The notes under the pieces: generated by a model
What the model was told of the DNA's origin: nothing
Databases searched by the model: none
Seen by the model: the letters and a program-made list of their open reading frames with translations, nothing else
In this document: positions 10,128-21,663 of the stretch, piece after piece
How the letters are laid out: each line of letters starts with the position of its first letter
Numbering within the stretch: the stretch's first letter is position 1
Translations under genes and position numbers: made by a program
Source of the DNA: Panonychus citri
Taxonomy: Eukaryota; Arthropoda; Arachnida; Trombidiformes; Tetranychidae
Assembly: GCF_014898815.1 (NCBI RefSeq)
Contig: NW_026515440.1
Coordinates: forward strand, 1-64,000
Direction: 5' to 3'
DNA length: 64,000 nucleotides

Positions 10128-12485
10128 TTTTATCTTTGATAAGTTTTGTTTTCGAGAATCCAAATGCTTAGGAAACTACTATTTTGATTAAAAAACAGTT
10201 CAACTTCGTGTTAATATTTTGGATTAGCTGATAAATTATCAAATCTGACAATTCAAGCTTTAAATTTAAGAGCTCGAAAAGATTTCTGTCCATTAACGAG
10301 AGTTGAACAAGGGAGATAAATTAACAATATTGGTTATCAAACCTTGCATGTTTTCAATCACTCAAGCAATTAACTTTCAATTACATTTTCTGCAAATAAA
10401 TATAACTTTGTTTAATTATTAACTCTCAATATTATTGAGAATTCTCGTGCTTTTTATCATTATTGAGAATTTACTATAAATTAATAGTCTAAGGAAAATG
10501 ATTATGATTGTTATTATTGAATTTATTTGAATAATTACGTTGTCGGAGTCACATTTCATTATTGTTCTGAGTCTATAAGGAAATATTAAAGTTATTCTTA
10601 TAACAGCAAACTGACAATATAAAATAATAATTTCACTGCAATGAACGAGAATTTCCAATTCTAATGGTTATATTATTAATGGTCATTTAGGACAAACCAA
10701 GGTTTCCGATACCATGATGAAATTTTCTCATACACCTATGGTGGAACACATGAGTAGATATATTCCGGTACATTCTAATAAGAACTATTAATAAAAAGAA
10801 AAGAAATCTTTAAATGACCAGAATCATTGACCCATCAGAGGAATGGATATAATTTCAAATGCTCGTATCTATGATCGATACTTACGATTAAAGAGAAATT
10901 ATTACAGATCAAAATATCTCCATTTAAGTATAAACCAAGGTTTCGATATGATAATCGTTCCAAAACTTCAAGCCTCTGAATTATAATAAACTTTGTATAT
11001 AAGAAATTTGAATAACCATCAACAAGAAGCTTTTACCTTTAGCATCAAGGAAATGTCTTGACATTTACTAGTCGATAGATTGTAGACCATTGAATGAATT
11101 ATCTCCCCCTGTAGATGAAAATTGAAATACCAACTAATAAATTTCTAAGAATCGTTGTTAAGGTAATACAAACTTTTCTAGCAATAAACGAACATAGATA
11201 GCAATAGAAAAGGATAGTGCATGGCCCAGTGATTGCAAACATTCGCATCAGAATATTAAGAATAATATTATTGAAAGTGTATTGTGAACCAGAGTAGGTT
11301 ATCAGAACAGCGAAAATGGCAATAAACGAGAATAAGTGTAGAGTAGGAAAATAAATTTGCTGATTAAACGAATCCATCCAATTATTAAGCTTTCGAAGTT
11401 CGAAGAGCCAAACTTTCTGAACTTTAGTGAATCTCAATCGATTATTAAAAATGGTCGTTAATGAAGCTAATCGACAATGAGTAAAAAGTACTGTCAGAAA
11501 CCAATGTAAGAAAACCCACCTCGAACTGTATAAAGCAAAATGTGCAAAATAATAAATTATACAAATGAAAAATAACTGTAAACAAAAAGTGTTTGCATCT
11601 TTCGTCTTTGTCGTGATGATTACTAGGTTGAAGAAAAGGTTAATTAATATTACAAATCTGGTGTAAAATACATAGAATCTGATTCCCTTGATATACCAGG
11701 TCAGAATTAGATTATCATAATGATTTGAAAGATGTAGTTCTCTCCTTGAAGATTGCCTTCCCTTTAAATAGCTCACTAGTTGGTTTACGAATGGCTCTTT
11801 AACGAAATTGTTGAGAATAATATTATAAATGTTGAATGGTATTAATACACAGGCAATTAAGAAATAGGTAAAATTAACAAATGCTCGGGCTTCGAAAGAA
11901 GCTAAAAAATCGCCAAGAATAAACTGAACCATTTTATTATCCGTTACAATAAGGATAACGTTGCGAACAGTTAAAATTAGATTTATAATAACTAGAAGAT
12001 AACAAATTAATCGATGATTTTTATTAGTTGTTGATCTTTTAACGATGAACGTTGATTTCTCAATCGATTCAAGTCTCTTGAACGCATCATCCAAATCCTC
12101 TGGTCCATAACGTTTTGAGAATCTATTGGCAAGCTGATTGATCTTATTGAAGATCATTTTCATTCAGAACTTTGTATTCAAGCTCAACTGGATTCAAATT
12201 AAAAAGATATTTTTACTTAAATTTTCCACTATCAAAATATCAATTCAATTGAACTGAAATCTCTAGAAAAAAAAGAGTGTGAACAATCAATTTAGCAATC
12301 AATTCAATGGCACATTTGAAAATCTTGAGTATATTGTTATTGTTAAAGAAATAAATAAATCTCATTAATCTGAGAAATTGAAAATCGAAATAAAACTTTC
12401 ACTGTGTTGCAGTCGTTCATTGGGAAATAAATCTATCGATCTATTAATAATTGGGAATATCAGAGATATTATCAATATTCAGTGC
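10128..12485. repeat. Segmental duplication, copy A (GR1 block)
   Basis: Closely matches 39300-42475 in the same orientation, covering GR1 and about 300-600 bp on either side. Copy A is uninterrupted where copy B carries a 636-bp fold-back element, and lacks about 190 bp present in B near 42075-42265. Confidence 0.85.
10728..12163 (-). CDS. Gustatory receptor, four exons (GR1)
   Basis: Exons 12163-11174, 11108-11037, 10975-10886 and 10784-10728, all phase 0 with GT...AG introns of 65-101 nt, give 402 residues, normal for the family. Exon 1 supplies most of about seven hydrophobic segments. Exon 3 has RLSYRNLGLYLNGD, and exon 4 ends in the short FLLECTGIYLLMCS tail, matching the arthropod GR C-terminal layout. 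The product should be a ligand-gated cation channel subunit in chemosensory neurons. No TYhhhhhQF motif is visible in its usual form. The gene is intact and has a close paralog at 40539-41966. Confidence 0.8.
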
Positions 12486-12698
12486 TGGAGCCCAATTTAT
12501 TCATTAATTTCTCATATATCAACTGTTGCAAATCAATTATTGAGTAGAGTTCAAGATATTTCATACAATTATCTTAAGTTACACCCTCTCGTCGATGATA
12601 CCTAGTCTAAATATTATTAGAAATGTTATTAGTTATGAATAACAATTATTATCATAAAAGAAAAGATGATTTAGATGAAAAGAGAATCCTTTCCTAAA

Positions 12699-12831
12699 CG
12701 GTGTGTAGTTTAAAAAGTTCCCTTTTTGAGATAAGAAAATAGCAAAGGCAAAGGGTAAGAAAAAAATGTTATCTAACCTTTTACCTGTTATTTTCTTATC
12801 TCAAAAAGGGAACTTTTTAAACTACACACCC
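12699..12831. repeat. 133-bp hairpin repeat
   Basis: About 42 bp beginning GGTGTGTAGTTTAAAAAGTT are repeated inverted at the right end, with a roughly 48-bp loop. It is probably a tiny fold-back transposon. A target duplication is not clear. Confidence 0.65.
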
Positions 12832-12840
12832 TTTATTATA

Positions 12841-13027
12841 CAGCCAAGGGAAATGAGTTTGACGGTAAATTTATATCGATTGCGCATCGAAAGCGATAAC
12901 AAAATCTTATCAATCAAAACAATGGTAAATTTGAATGTCTTAATTATCTAACTACTGATAAATTGTCGTTATCACCTTTGCTGCGCGAATGATATAAAAT
13001 TACCCTCAAACTCATTTCCCTTGGCTG
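12841..13027. mobile_element. 187-bp TA-flanked MITE
   Basis: The ends are inverted repeats beginning CAGCCAAGGGAAATGAGTTT, flanked by TA at 12839-12840 and 13028-13029. The arms pair over about 60 bp with mismatches. It adjoins the RAD54 fragment and supplies the end of its residual frame. Confidence 0.75.
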
Positions 13028-13029
13028 TA

Positions 13030-13528
13030 TTACTAATAGAATGTGGAACTCGATTTTGAGTTTATCATGTTCACTATATTCTGATGGTGAATAGAGAATC
13101 AGAGCAATATCATTATTATTGAGAGAGGAATTGGCTTTTCCTTTACCTTCCATATTGGTAATGTTAGAGACAACTTTCGATTCAATGAATTTGTTGTAGA
13201 GATTTTCTTGTAATGGTGGAAAACCACAACAAACGTTGAGTTTGATTTTCGAAGATAAATATTTCGAAAGTAAATTAAAGGTACGTCTAATCATACATTT
13301 TTATACAATCGAAATTAGTTCTTCCAATCTCTCTATACCCAGTTCATTATCTTTGTCTGAAGCTGCGGCATCATGGCCACGAAAAATTGGATTCTCGTAT
13401 TTCTTTTTGAAGTTTTGAGCTGTTCCAAGAATATCTTGATTGACGAAATGAACAAAGCTGAAAATCATATTCCAATAGATCGTTTTGAATCGGCGTACCC
13501 GTGCCGTGTCTTTTAAAGTTTAAAGCGT
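13030..13528 (-). pseudogene. RAD54-like SNF2 helicase fragment (copy A)
   Basis: Minus-strand translation gives KKKYENPIFRGHDAAASDKD, ERLEELIS, then IRRTFNLLSKYLSSKIK and LQENLYNKFIESKVV. In RAD54 this is the linker after the GTPIQN motif that leads into the second helicase lobe. A stop interrupts the ELISIV segment. Both helicase lobes are otherwise missing, and a MITE truncates one end. RAD54 remodels chromatin in homologous recombination; this fragment cannot. A second fragment at 42480-43350 covers overlapping and earlier sequence. Confidence 0.7.
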
Positions 13529-13529
13529 T

Positions 13530-14675
13530 GAAGACAGTTGTTTATGTACAAACCAATGTTTCGATACGATAATCGGTCCAGAATTTCAAGTCTCTGTTGA
13601 GAATTAAATTTGATTCCGTTAATAGTGGTTATTGGAAGTTACAATGAGCTATTGTTTACCTTTAGCACCAATCGAGTTTCTTGACAATAAGTAGTCGAAA
13701 TATTATAAATTGTCAAATGCAATTCTCGTCCCTAGAAGTAAAAAATCAAGACATTATTTTAGAATCGATAAAGTATTCTGAGGGAATATCAAAAATGTAC
13801 AGATAGTGGAATAGTACCAACACTTTGTGATACGAAGGAAAGAAAATAATTGAAATATGAAATGACAGCAAAAGTTAGAACACTAGTCCCTTTGAGCAAA
13901 AGGCTTATCCAAACATTTGAGAATTGATGCTGAGAACCATAATAGATAATAACGATAACAACTAAACTTGTGTAAGAAAAAAAGATGAAAGTTGGTAAGC
14001 GAATTTGTTTATTGAATGAATCAAGCCAATTGTTGAACTTTTGTAACTCATGAAGAAAATGATACTGATTTTTGAAAGAATTTGATCTAATATGAGAACG
14101 AATAGAGAATGAAGATGATTGACAATAAGCGAATAGAACGGTAAGTAGAAAGTGAGTAAAGACCCACGTAGAACTTATAATGCTGAACTGTAATAGATAG
14201 AAAATGACGAAAATGTACATAAATTGAATGAAAAGAATCCCTGAATCAAAAGAGGCTGAATAAGCGATTGCAAAGTGAGTTATAGCGAGAAAACCGATGA
14301 AACCGTAAGAGAAAAGTCCAATTTTCATTATTCCAAATATAAACCAAGTTCTGAAAAGATTTTCAAACTTTAGTTCCAGAGGGAAAACTTTTTTCGAACT
14401 TTTAATCCCTTGGACATATTCGGTGAGTATTTTGGTAAATGAATCGTCGGTGAAATTGAATTAAGAACAACTAGAATGTAACACAAGAATCGATGATTCT
14501 TATTTACAGTCGATTTTTTCACAATGAACTTTGATTCTTCCAACGATTTGAGTGCTCCAAGAGCAACAATCAAATCTTCCCGCTCATGTTTTTTGTAAAA
14601 CTTGTTTAAAGAAATGAAGTTAATTAAGTTGATTGTTCCAATTAGTATCTTATCTTGTATTCCTATTACAGACAT
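13530..14675 (-). pseudogene. Gustatory receptor pseudogene (GR3)
   Basis: Exon 1 starts at 14675 with an N-terminus aligned to GR1 (KSLEESKFIVKKSTVNKNHR). It then loses about 50 residues around the second membrane segment and shifts frame before 14330. The rest of exon 1 is open to 13789. Exon 2 (13731-13660) is intact, and exon 3 begins at 13593 with RLEILDRLSYRNIGLYI but is cut near 13530, where RAD54 sequence starts. Exon 4 is absent. The family is certain from exon structure; the copy is non-functional. Confidence 0.75.
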
Positions 14676-15084
14676 TTTTATTATTTATGCCCCGATTTTC
14701 ACTTTTCTGATTACTTGTGATTTATCAAGACTCGACTTTCATTTCTCATTAATAATCGTTAACTGTTGTCACTTTTATCTAGAAAAATTCATCATTAATG
14801 TTTTTAAAGATTTTTTCAATATTATTGATCTGTAACCTATTAAGATGTAGTTTTTTGATCAATAATAAATTAATGAATGATTGAAGGCTAATTAAAAGGA
14901 TTTTCCATTAACTGAAACCCTGAATTACACATCCAATGTTGATAAAAGTTATCTGATTGTTAAGGATAATCAAAAAGTAATCTATTAATAATTAGATTGG
15001 TGATTAGTTGCTCTAAAATACTGACTTAGAATTGAGCTTTGATTGATCTTTTTCTGTCTAAAAATGTTCTATCATGTTCTTGTA

Positions 15085-15613
15085 ATTTTATCGAAATCAG
15101 CCGATTGGTTGACGATGATTCCAAAAAAGCATCGGCTAAATTGGTCAGTCAATGTGAAGGATTTTACACTCTTATTCCACACACTTTCGAAAATGACAAA
15201 CCTCCTCTCATTCGAACCAGCAAAGAGGTTGAAAGAAAGAGAGAAATGCTCGATGCTCTCATGGAAATGGAAATTGCTTGTGAACTTATTACCTCTGTTA
15301 AGAGTGAGGATTCTACTGATGATCCAATTAAACAGCATTACCTCAAATTGGGAACTGATTTATCTGTTCTTGATACCAAAGAACCAGAGTACAAACTGAT
15401 TGATGAATATTTGGTCAATACTCATGCTAAAACTCACGCAGTTAAATTGAAGATTAAGGAAGCATTCAAGGCTGATTTTATCACTGATCTTTCAAAGAGA
15501 AAGCACAGTGTTAAGGGTTTCGGTAAAACGGCCTCAAAGAAGTCTAAAACTATCGATGAAGGTGTTATCGTTCCTTGTGGACCTGGAAAACCAACCAGTG
15601 TTAAAGATCGACA
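15085..15613 (+). pseudogene. PARP1 fragment: helical domain fused to C-terminal tip
   Basis: The frame reads through the PARP1 regulatory helical domain (CEGFYTLIPHTFENDKPPL, then KREMLDALMEMEIACELI and DPIKQHYLKLGTDL). It then jumps directly to the end of the catalytic domain (ADFITDLSKRKHSVKGFGKT, then VPCGPGKPTSVKD). The NAD-binding histidine region and most of the ART fold between them are deleted without breaking the frame. The tail after 15613 is unrelated and merges with the zinc-finger fragment. It is an exon-scale, intron-free remnant of the gene whose larger pseudogene lies at 50364-52445. Confidence 0.75.
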
Positions 15614-15739
15614 CTCTTGTTCCTTTTCAATATTGTATTGTATTCAGAAATCATGCCAATTGTTAAAAGTAAATTGTTTACCATTAAAGGAAACATTGAT
15701 TCCAAGTAAAAGTGTAAACAAAGTTAATTCATCTTCTTG

Positions 15740-17395
15740 AAATGCAAATTGTGTTTCTTCCCGGATTAAATTAGATGTAACAGCATCAACAATTAAAATT
15801 AAATGTGGCCGTTTTTCAATTAATAATGATAATAATTCTAAAAGTTTGACCAATGGTAATGATCGTGGTAACGTTAATGTGATTAATTCATTTAAGCGTG
15901 TTCCAAGTTTATCGTTTCCATTTCGTCCATCTAATAATCAACAGTTGATTAAGACTGTTGACCCATCAACTGATTGTCGGTTAAAAGAGTACAAAGCAAG
16001 TTCATCATCAATTACACCGACATCTTCATCTTCATCATCTTCATCATCTTCATCATCTTCATTATCTTCATTGAACTTGGAAATTATTTCATCGCCAAAT
16101 GAGAATCGAAAAGTTAATTTAAATTCATCTTCGACCGGTGAATTGTTTGTCCAACTTCTTGAGCTTCTCAGACGAGATCCGGATCCTTATTCAGACACTG
16201 GGAATGGAAAAACCAGAAACAGAAATGATTAGATGATGATAAGTAATCAGGAAAATGGTGAGGATGACAATGATCGTATGGATTATAGAGAAGATGAGAA
16301 AGAGATGAAAAATAAAAAGATGATGACGAAGGAAGATGATAAACATGAAAAATTGATTTTTGTAAAGGAAGAGGAGGAGGTTGGAGGTTAAAGAGGAGTT
16401 ATTATAGAGGAAGATGCTGATGATGATGAAGAGGAGGTAAAAAGCTTCTTCCGCGTCAACTTTTGGTACTTCAAATATAATGGATGAATGTCCATCCATT
16501 GATTCATTTGACCTTGACTGTGGTGATAAATTAAAAGCAACAAATTACTCAATGGTACCTTTTATTGCATAAATAGCATCGTCATTTAGCTTAACCACTG
16601 CTCGAGCATCGCTGCATCAACAACCTTAGCCGTTGCTTCAGGTTTACTTTCAAAATCTCAAAAATTACAAATCATTCATCTTCATCCTCTCCTTCTTCAT
16701 CAATCACAATCACTAACACACCCGGTATCAATGATACCCACCAGAATAATCTGACTAACGGATCATCACATCAACTATATCCCATCATTTTATCATCATC
16801 ATCAACAACATCAACATCATTCCCATGAATTACTTTATAAAAACCTTCGTCCAACCCTGATTCCCATTCCAATATATCAACAATACTACTGAAAAGAGGT
16901 CGAGTTCGTCCACCACGTTACCTCGGTGACACCCCAATAAACGGTTCATCATCTTCACCACTCACCTAAAATTCAAACTCTTTAGAACCATTTCGAACTT
17001 ACAAAGTTCGAAATATTTTGCCTTTGGCAACCACAAGTGACCTGATCCGCCAACATTCAGGGAATAACAATAAAGTAAACAATCAACTTAACGGTGGAAT
17101 AAATAATCATAATCATCTAATCTTGGATTAAGTTTGAAACGGAAAATCTGTTTAAGAAATGAATTTATAGGGCTGGTGACCGGTCAACTAAAGGTCGCAA
17201 GCCGAAAATTCCACAATAAAATTATTATTCAAATAATAATGGTAAAAACGTTTGCCCCTACTGTCCACAAGTCTATTATTCAAATCATGCCATGAATGAC
17301 CACATCAACAACGTTCACATAGGAAACTCACGGAGATATGCATGTGACCTTTGCTCCACGAAGTTCAGTTTGACTAAACACTCACGAAATTCACA
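15740..17395 (+). pseudogene. Ser-rich AT-hook and C2H2 zinc-finger gene fragment (copy 2)
   Basis: An open frame at about 15743-16231 holds a Ser-run protein segment. Matches to copy 1 continue to 17150. Near 17193-17390 one frame reads as two C2H2 fingers: CPYCPQVYYSNHAMNDHINN followed by YACDLCSTKFSLTKHSR. Stops at several places separate the pieces. The source was probably a nuclear transcription factor with a Ser-rich region, an AT-hook and terminal fingers. It abuts a PARP1 fragment, suggesting capture of several gene pieces together. Confidence 0.6.
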
Positions 17396-17527
17396 TAACC
17401 TGATAAATTAACTGAACAATCAACCACTAATAATTTAATCGATTCCAGGCAACTACAATTATCTTTAATATGTAAACAATTAATGTAAGGAGTATGGTTG
17501 CCAAATTTTAGTCCATTGTTTACTTGG

Positions 17528-18913
17528 TTACCTAATATAACCCGCGTACATGAGTAGGTATAATCCAATACACTCCATAAAGAACCACAACAATCAAAGA
17601 GAAACGGATATCATATTAAAAAATTGTAACTTTTCGATTGATTAAATTAAACTACAGGGCGTAACAACCAAATATCCGGACTTTTGACGCTTTACCATTT
17701 CTAGGCTATTTATTAGGTCAGAGTTTTTTCTTCGCGATTCTACAGAGAAAATGTGAAAGTTTTGTTGTGTTCTGATTCGGAACTTTTCCATAAAGCCGTT
17801 ACCGAGCAGTGGCCTCTCAAAGTCGGAAAAGTGGTACATTTAGATGCAAAACTTTTTTCGAGAAATTTTTCCCGGCCATTTGAAAGTTCTAAAATTATCA
17901 AACAAACCGAGCTAATCATCTTTTTGATCTGACTTTTCGTTCAGGAGTAATTGGCCTTCAAAGGTGCGTACTTATCCCGTTGACATTCACATGAAATTTT
18001 TGACCTTTTTTGATTGTCTTGAAATTGAGTCCTAGTAAATTCCCGATGCCGAAATTAGTATTAAAGACAAAAAAATTCATTTCAATGTACTAGCTGGTCT
18101 GGAATCACCGCCTATTTGTTTTATTCAGTACCCTAATTGGCCTTATGGTAAACTTGTTAAAAGTTTAACAATTAGGATAAAATCGGCCTAAATACTAATT
18201 TCGGCATCGGAAATTTACTAGGACTCAATTTCAAGACAATCAAAAAAGGTCAAAAATTTCATGTGAATGTCAACGGGATAAGTACGCACCTTTGAAGGCC
18301 AATTACTCCTGAACGAAAAGTCAGATCAAAAAGATGATTAGCTCGGTTTGTTTGATAATTTTAGAACTTTCAAATGGCCGGGAAAAATTTCTCGAAAAAA
18401 GTTTTGCATCTAAATGTACCACTTTTCCGACTTTGAGAGGCCACTGCTCGGTAACGGCTTTATGGAAAAGTTCCGAATCAGAACACAACAAAACTTTCAC
18501 ATTTTCTCTGTAGAATCGCGAAGAAAAAACTCTGACCTAATAAATAGCCTAGAAATGGTAAAGCGTCAAAAGTCCGGATATTTGGTTGTTACGCCCTGTA
18601 TACTCACAATTAAGGAGAAATGGTTACATATTAAGACATTTTCATTGAAATATAAACCAAAGTTTCGATATGATAATCTATCCAACATTTCGAGTCTCTA
18701 AAGTAAGAAAAACCGTTAATTAGAAACTCGCAACAGACTGCATCTCTTTACCTTTAACTTCTAGTGAACATCATGTGTACTACATTATTTAGATAAACTG
18801 TAAATCATTAAGCGCCTTTTTGTCCCTGTAAATATGAATAAAGACTAGTAATTGTTTATAAAAGTTTTCAAAAAACTACTTTTCGAGAGATAAATGAGAC
18901 ATAATAACAGAAT
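17528..18913 (-). pseudogene. Gustatory receptor pseudogene GR4, 3' exons
   Basis: Exon 4 (17584-17528) encodes FFMECIGLYLLMYAGYIR then stop, but its acceptor AG is lost. Exon 3 (18697-18608) is a full 30-codon exon with RLSYRNFGLY. Exon 2 (18835-18752) has two stops. The end of exon 1 (to 18880, just before GTAGTT) continues up to 18913, where the Polinton begins. A fold-back element sits in intron 3, eight bases after the exon 3 donor. The 5' remainder is at 38727-39295. Confidence 0.75.
17655..18598. mobile_element. 944-bp fold-back element in GR4 intron 3
   Basis: The two halves are nearly perfect inverted copies, beginning CAGGGCGTAACAACCAAATA at both ends and flanked by TA (17653-17654 and 18599-18600). 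The same 61-residue frame therefore appears on both strands and is not a gene. The high arm identity suggests recent formation. A partial copy of one terminus occurs at 19700. Confidence 0.85.
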
Positions 18914-19018
18914 AGTAGTTAAAAAATGGAGGCTCTGGCACAGAAAGAGAAGAAAGATAAGAAAGAGAAAATAAAGAGAAAGAGAAAGAGAAAAAGAAAG
19001 AGAAAAAGAAAGAGAACA
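18914..19018 (+). repeat. Left Polinton terminal inverted repeat
   Basis: Begins AGTAGTTAAAAAATGGAGGC, continues CTCTGGCACAG, then becomes an impure GAAA microsatellite. It pairs with 38590-38726 inverted. The microsatellite part is length-variable between the two ends. Confidence 0.8.
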
Positions 19019-19169
19019 TGGTATAAAAGAAAAATAGAGTAATTAGCCAAAAGGTTAATTACTCTGTTGAAATAATAAAAAAGATCGAATTTTTAGATTA
19101 TTTATTAGGGTTTTTACGATAACCATAAAACTTATCATCCTCATCACTCTTTCTATTTCTCTTTCTTCT

Positions 19170-19309
19170 TATTCCCTTTCTCTCCTTTCTCCCTCGGGTA
19201 TATAAGAAAAACCGGAGAGAAAGAAGAATCATCATTCAGCTCATAACTAACCCTTCAAGAGGACGGAATAGTCTCAGTGTTGAGACTTACCTTCTCGCTC
19301 GCTCGCTCG

Positions 19310-19342
<33 letters not shown>

Positions 19343-19700
19343 TCTTCCCAATACATTGTATTTAAATTATACATGTTAATGATTTGTCTAAGTGTTGAGT
19401 ATTATTTAAACGGTTACTAAATAAACAAGAACAAACAAATAACCATTTCAACAAGTTAACTCATCTCTCAATTCGGTTGTCGTTTACATGGAGCCCACTA
19501 TGAGGATGGGAATGTAAGATAAACGTCTCCAGTGGAAGTATCGAGTCTCGCCAAGGAAGTCAAGTCCATTTAACGGTAAAACGTTTCAAATCCTTGTCTC
19601 CAGAGTCTCTCTCCTCTCAACCTTACCCGACTCAATTAAATATCTCAGTGTTGAGATTCTAATTGAAATTTCTTCTCAGTTTACCTCAAATCAATTATAC
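19170..19700 (+). mobile_element. Likely LTR-element remnant with leader hairpins
   Basis: A GGTATATAAG promoter-like site near 19197 is followed by a pyrimidine microsatellite (about 19290-19345), an AATAAAC signal near 19420, and a TGGAGCCCACTATGAGGAT stretch near 19490 that resembles a primer-binding site. Small hairpins with loop GTGT occur at 19273 and 19642. This suggests a 5' LTR and part of the leader of a retroelement related in style to the one at 21042. No gag or pol follows. At 19700 it meets a piece of the CAGGGCGTAACAACC fold-back element. Confidence 0.4.
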
Positions 19701-21041
19701 AGGGCGTAACAACCAAATATCCCTACTTTTGGCTGTCCACTTGATGATAAGAGATGGGCTATAGACAATGTATACACACATGCCTTTGGACATTATTCAA
19801 CACTTAATCAATAATAAAGTTTACTTACTTTAATAATTTTTAATTGTAATGATAAAGATGATTGGAATCACGAGTAATATCAACACCAACTAATAATCCA
19901 GATCATATGAACAAGTGTTGATACATCTGTTGAATTCGCTAAAGACACAATAATCCGAATGGTTAAATTCACAATAATCGGATAAGTTGAATAAGGTTGA
20001 TGAAAACTGATTTAAAAATGAATAGTTAATTTCATAAAAGTTGTAATTGTTCACTGAGTTAATAGTTGAACACTGTTTGAAACATTTATTTAGTTGAGAG
20101 TTTAAAATATAACTAAATATAAAAGCAACTAAATAATATATATATTTAAACATTGCTAAATCTAAAAAAACTAAAAGTTTATTCAAAAAAAGTTTAAAGT
20201 ATAATAATGTTAAACATCAACAACATAAACTAACTTGCAATTTTGACTTGAGTGAGTACACATAAAGTTGAGTTAGGAAGATAAAATAGGGGGAGAGTTA
20301 AATTTTACTGACGCGCTATAGAGCAATCCTGTCTAAGGCGTCACTGCGCGTTAGGGAGCAAACGTCTATCTGACATGGACGAGGGAGCTAAAGAAAAAAT
20401 CAACTTTGCAAAGTTTATTTCTTTTAAAATTTTTATCAGTTAACTTCTATCTTTAGTTCAGACTACAACAAAACTTTCTTCTCTCTATTATTTCTCTTTA
20501 GTTATATATATTCTACATTTATATTTTATTTCATCAGTTTAGTTTATATTACCTTCAGTGAGTAAACTTCAATTAGTATCAAAGTTATTTAATCATCATC
20601 GATAGTTTACTTGATTAGTGTTTTATTGTAAACATCTGCAGATCATCTTTTACCATTTGGATTTATTGTGTTGATACCAAGTGGATTAATTGAGTTTACC
20701 ACTTTGGATTATTGTTTCCACTTTGGATTAAATTACACCGGACTTTTGGTTCACATTGGTACATTTGGTACAACAACATTTTAGGTAAGAGATTTTTATT
20801 TAACTCAGTGATCTGGTGTTCTTGATAATTATCTTTGTCCCTTATTTTCTTTTGAATTGTTTTGATACCATTAGGGATTGTGAACTAATGATCTTTTTCT
20901 TTTGTGTTTAATCTTTTTTTATCTAATAATCTTTTTCTTTTATTTGCTTGTGATTTATTCATTTATTTTTGTTTCCTTTTAATTTTAAATGTGTTAAAGA
21001 TCTCGCTTCGATTAATCCACAAAGTTCTTTTATAAGAACTG
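19701..21041. other. Polinton interior with no recognisable gene
   Basis: AT-rich sequence. A 98-residue minus-strand frame at 19890-20186 is low in complexity and lacks support. A purine run (AGGGGGAGAG) near 20290 might mark an old polypurine tract. I see no polymerase or integrase motif. Confidence 0.4.
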
Positions 21042-21307
21042 TGTAATAAAATGTCAAAGAGATAGAGAGAGAGATTAAGTTAATCATTTTATAACTTTGT
21101 TTTTCTCTTCTCTCTATCTCCTACCTGTAAGTCACCTTGGATATATTATTGTAAATAGAACAAAAAGAAATGATTTGTAAGTTAGTTAGAGACTAACTAT
21201 TTGATCAGTGAAGATCAAATGCAACGAAGTTAATTAAACCAGAAAATAAAAAGTAATTATTATTTGATTGTGATTCTAACTGAAGTTTAATCCAATAAGT
21301 TCCAACA
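21042..21307 (+). repeat. 5' LTR
   Basis: 266 bp, TG...CA, preceded by the duplication AACTG. It contains an ATTTGATC-AGTGAA-GATCAAAT hairpin (21199-21220) of the same type as the leader array. Confidence 0.9.
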
Positions 21308-21311
21308 ATTT

Positions 21312-21329
21312 TGGTGCCTCTGTGTGAGG
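21312..21329 (+). promoter_or_regulatory. Putative primer-binding site
   Basis: TGGTGCCTCTGTGTGAGG starts four bases after the 5' LTR. The TGG start and position fit a tRNA primer-binding site; the tRNA cannot be named by eye. Confidence 0.45.
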
Positions 21330-21663
21330 GTTTACCTCATGTAAAATGAACTAAGTTTCCACAAAGTGGTAAAAGTGAATTGAAACCTGACAATATTTTT
21401 CCTCCTTTAAAACAAATTGTAAACAATAAAATGTTATTCTCAAACTCTTCCTCTACATAAGAATCTTTGTAAACAGGTTAATATCCATAAAATTGGCCAA
21501 CAACGAGGATAAACAATCAACACTGAGACTCAAATTGGTAAAAGGTAAAGAAAAATTAATTACATCAACCCAAATTCTTCCTGTGTTAACCATTACCAAT
21601 AATTAGTTCAAATTAATCTTGCTCAATCTCAATAATAATCAATGATGGTTCTAATTTACAATT

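Noticed and set aside
17642..18701. Identical 61-residue frames on both strands (17642-17839 and 18414-18701)
   Set aside because: They are the two arms of one palindromic fold-back element, not genes.
19890..20186. 98-residue minus-strand frame with hydrophobic start
   Set aside because: Low complexity, AT-driven, no motif, within decayed Polinton DNA.
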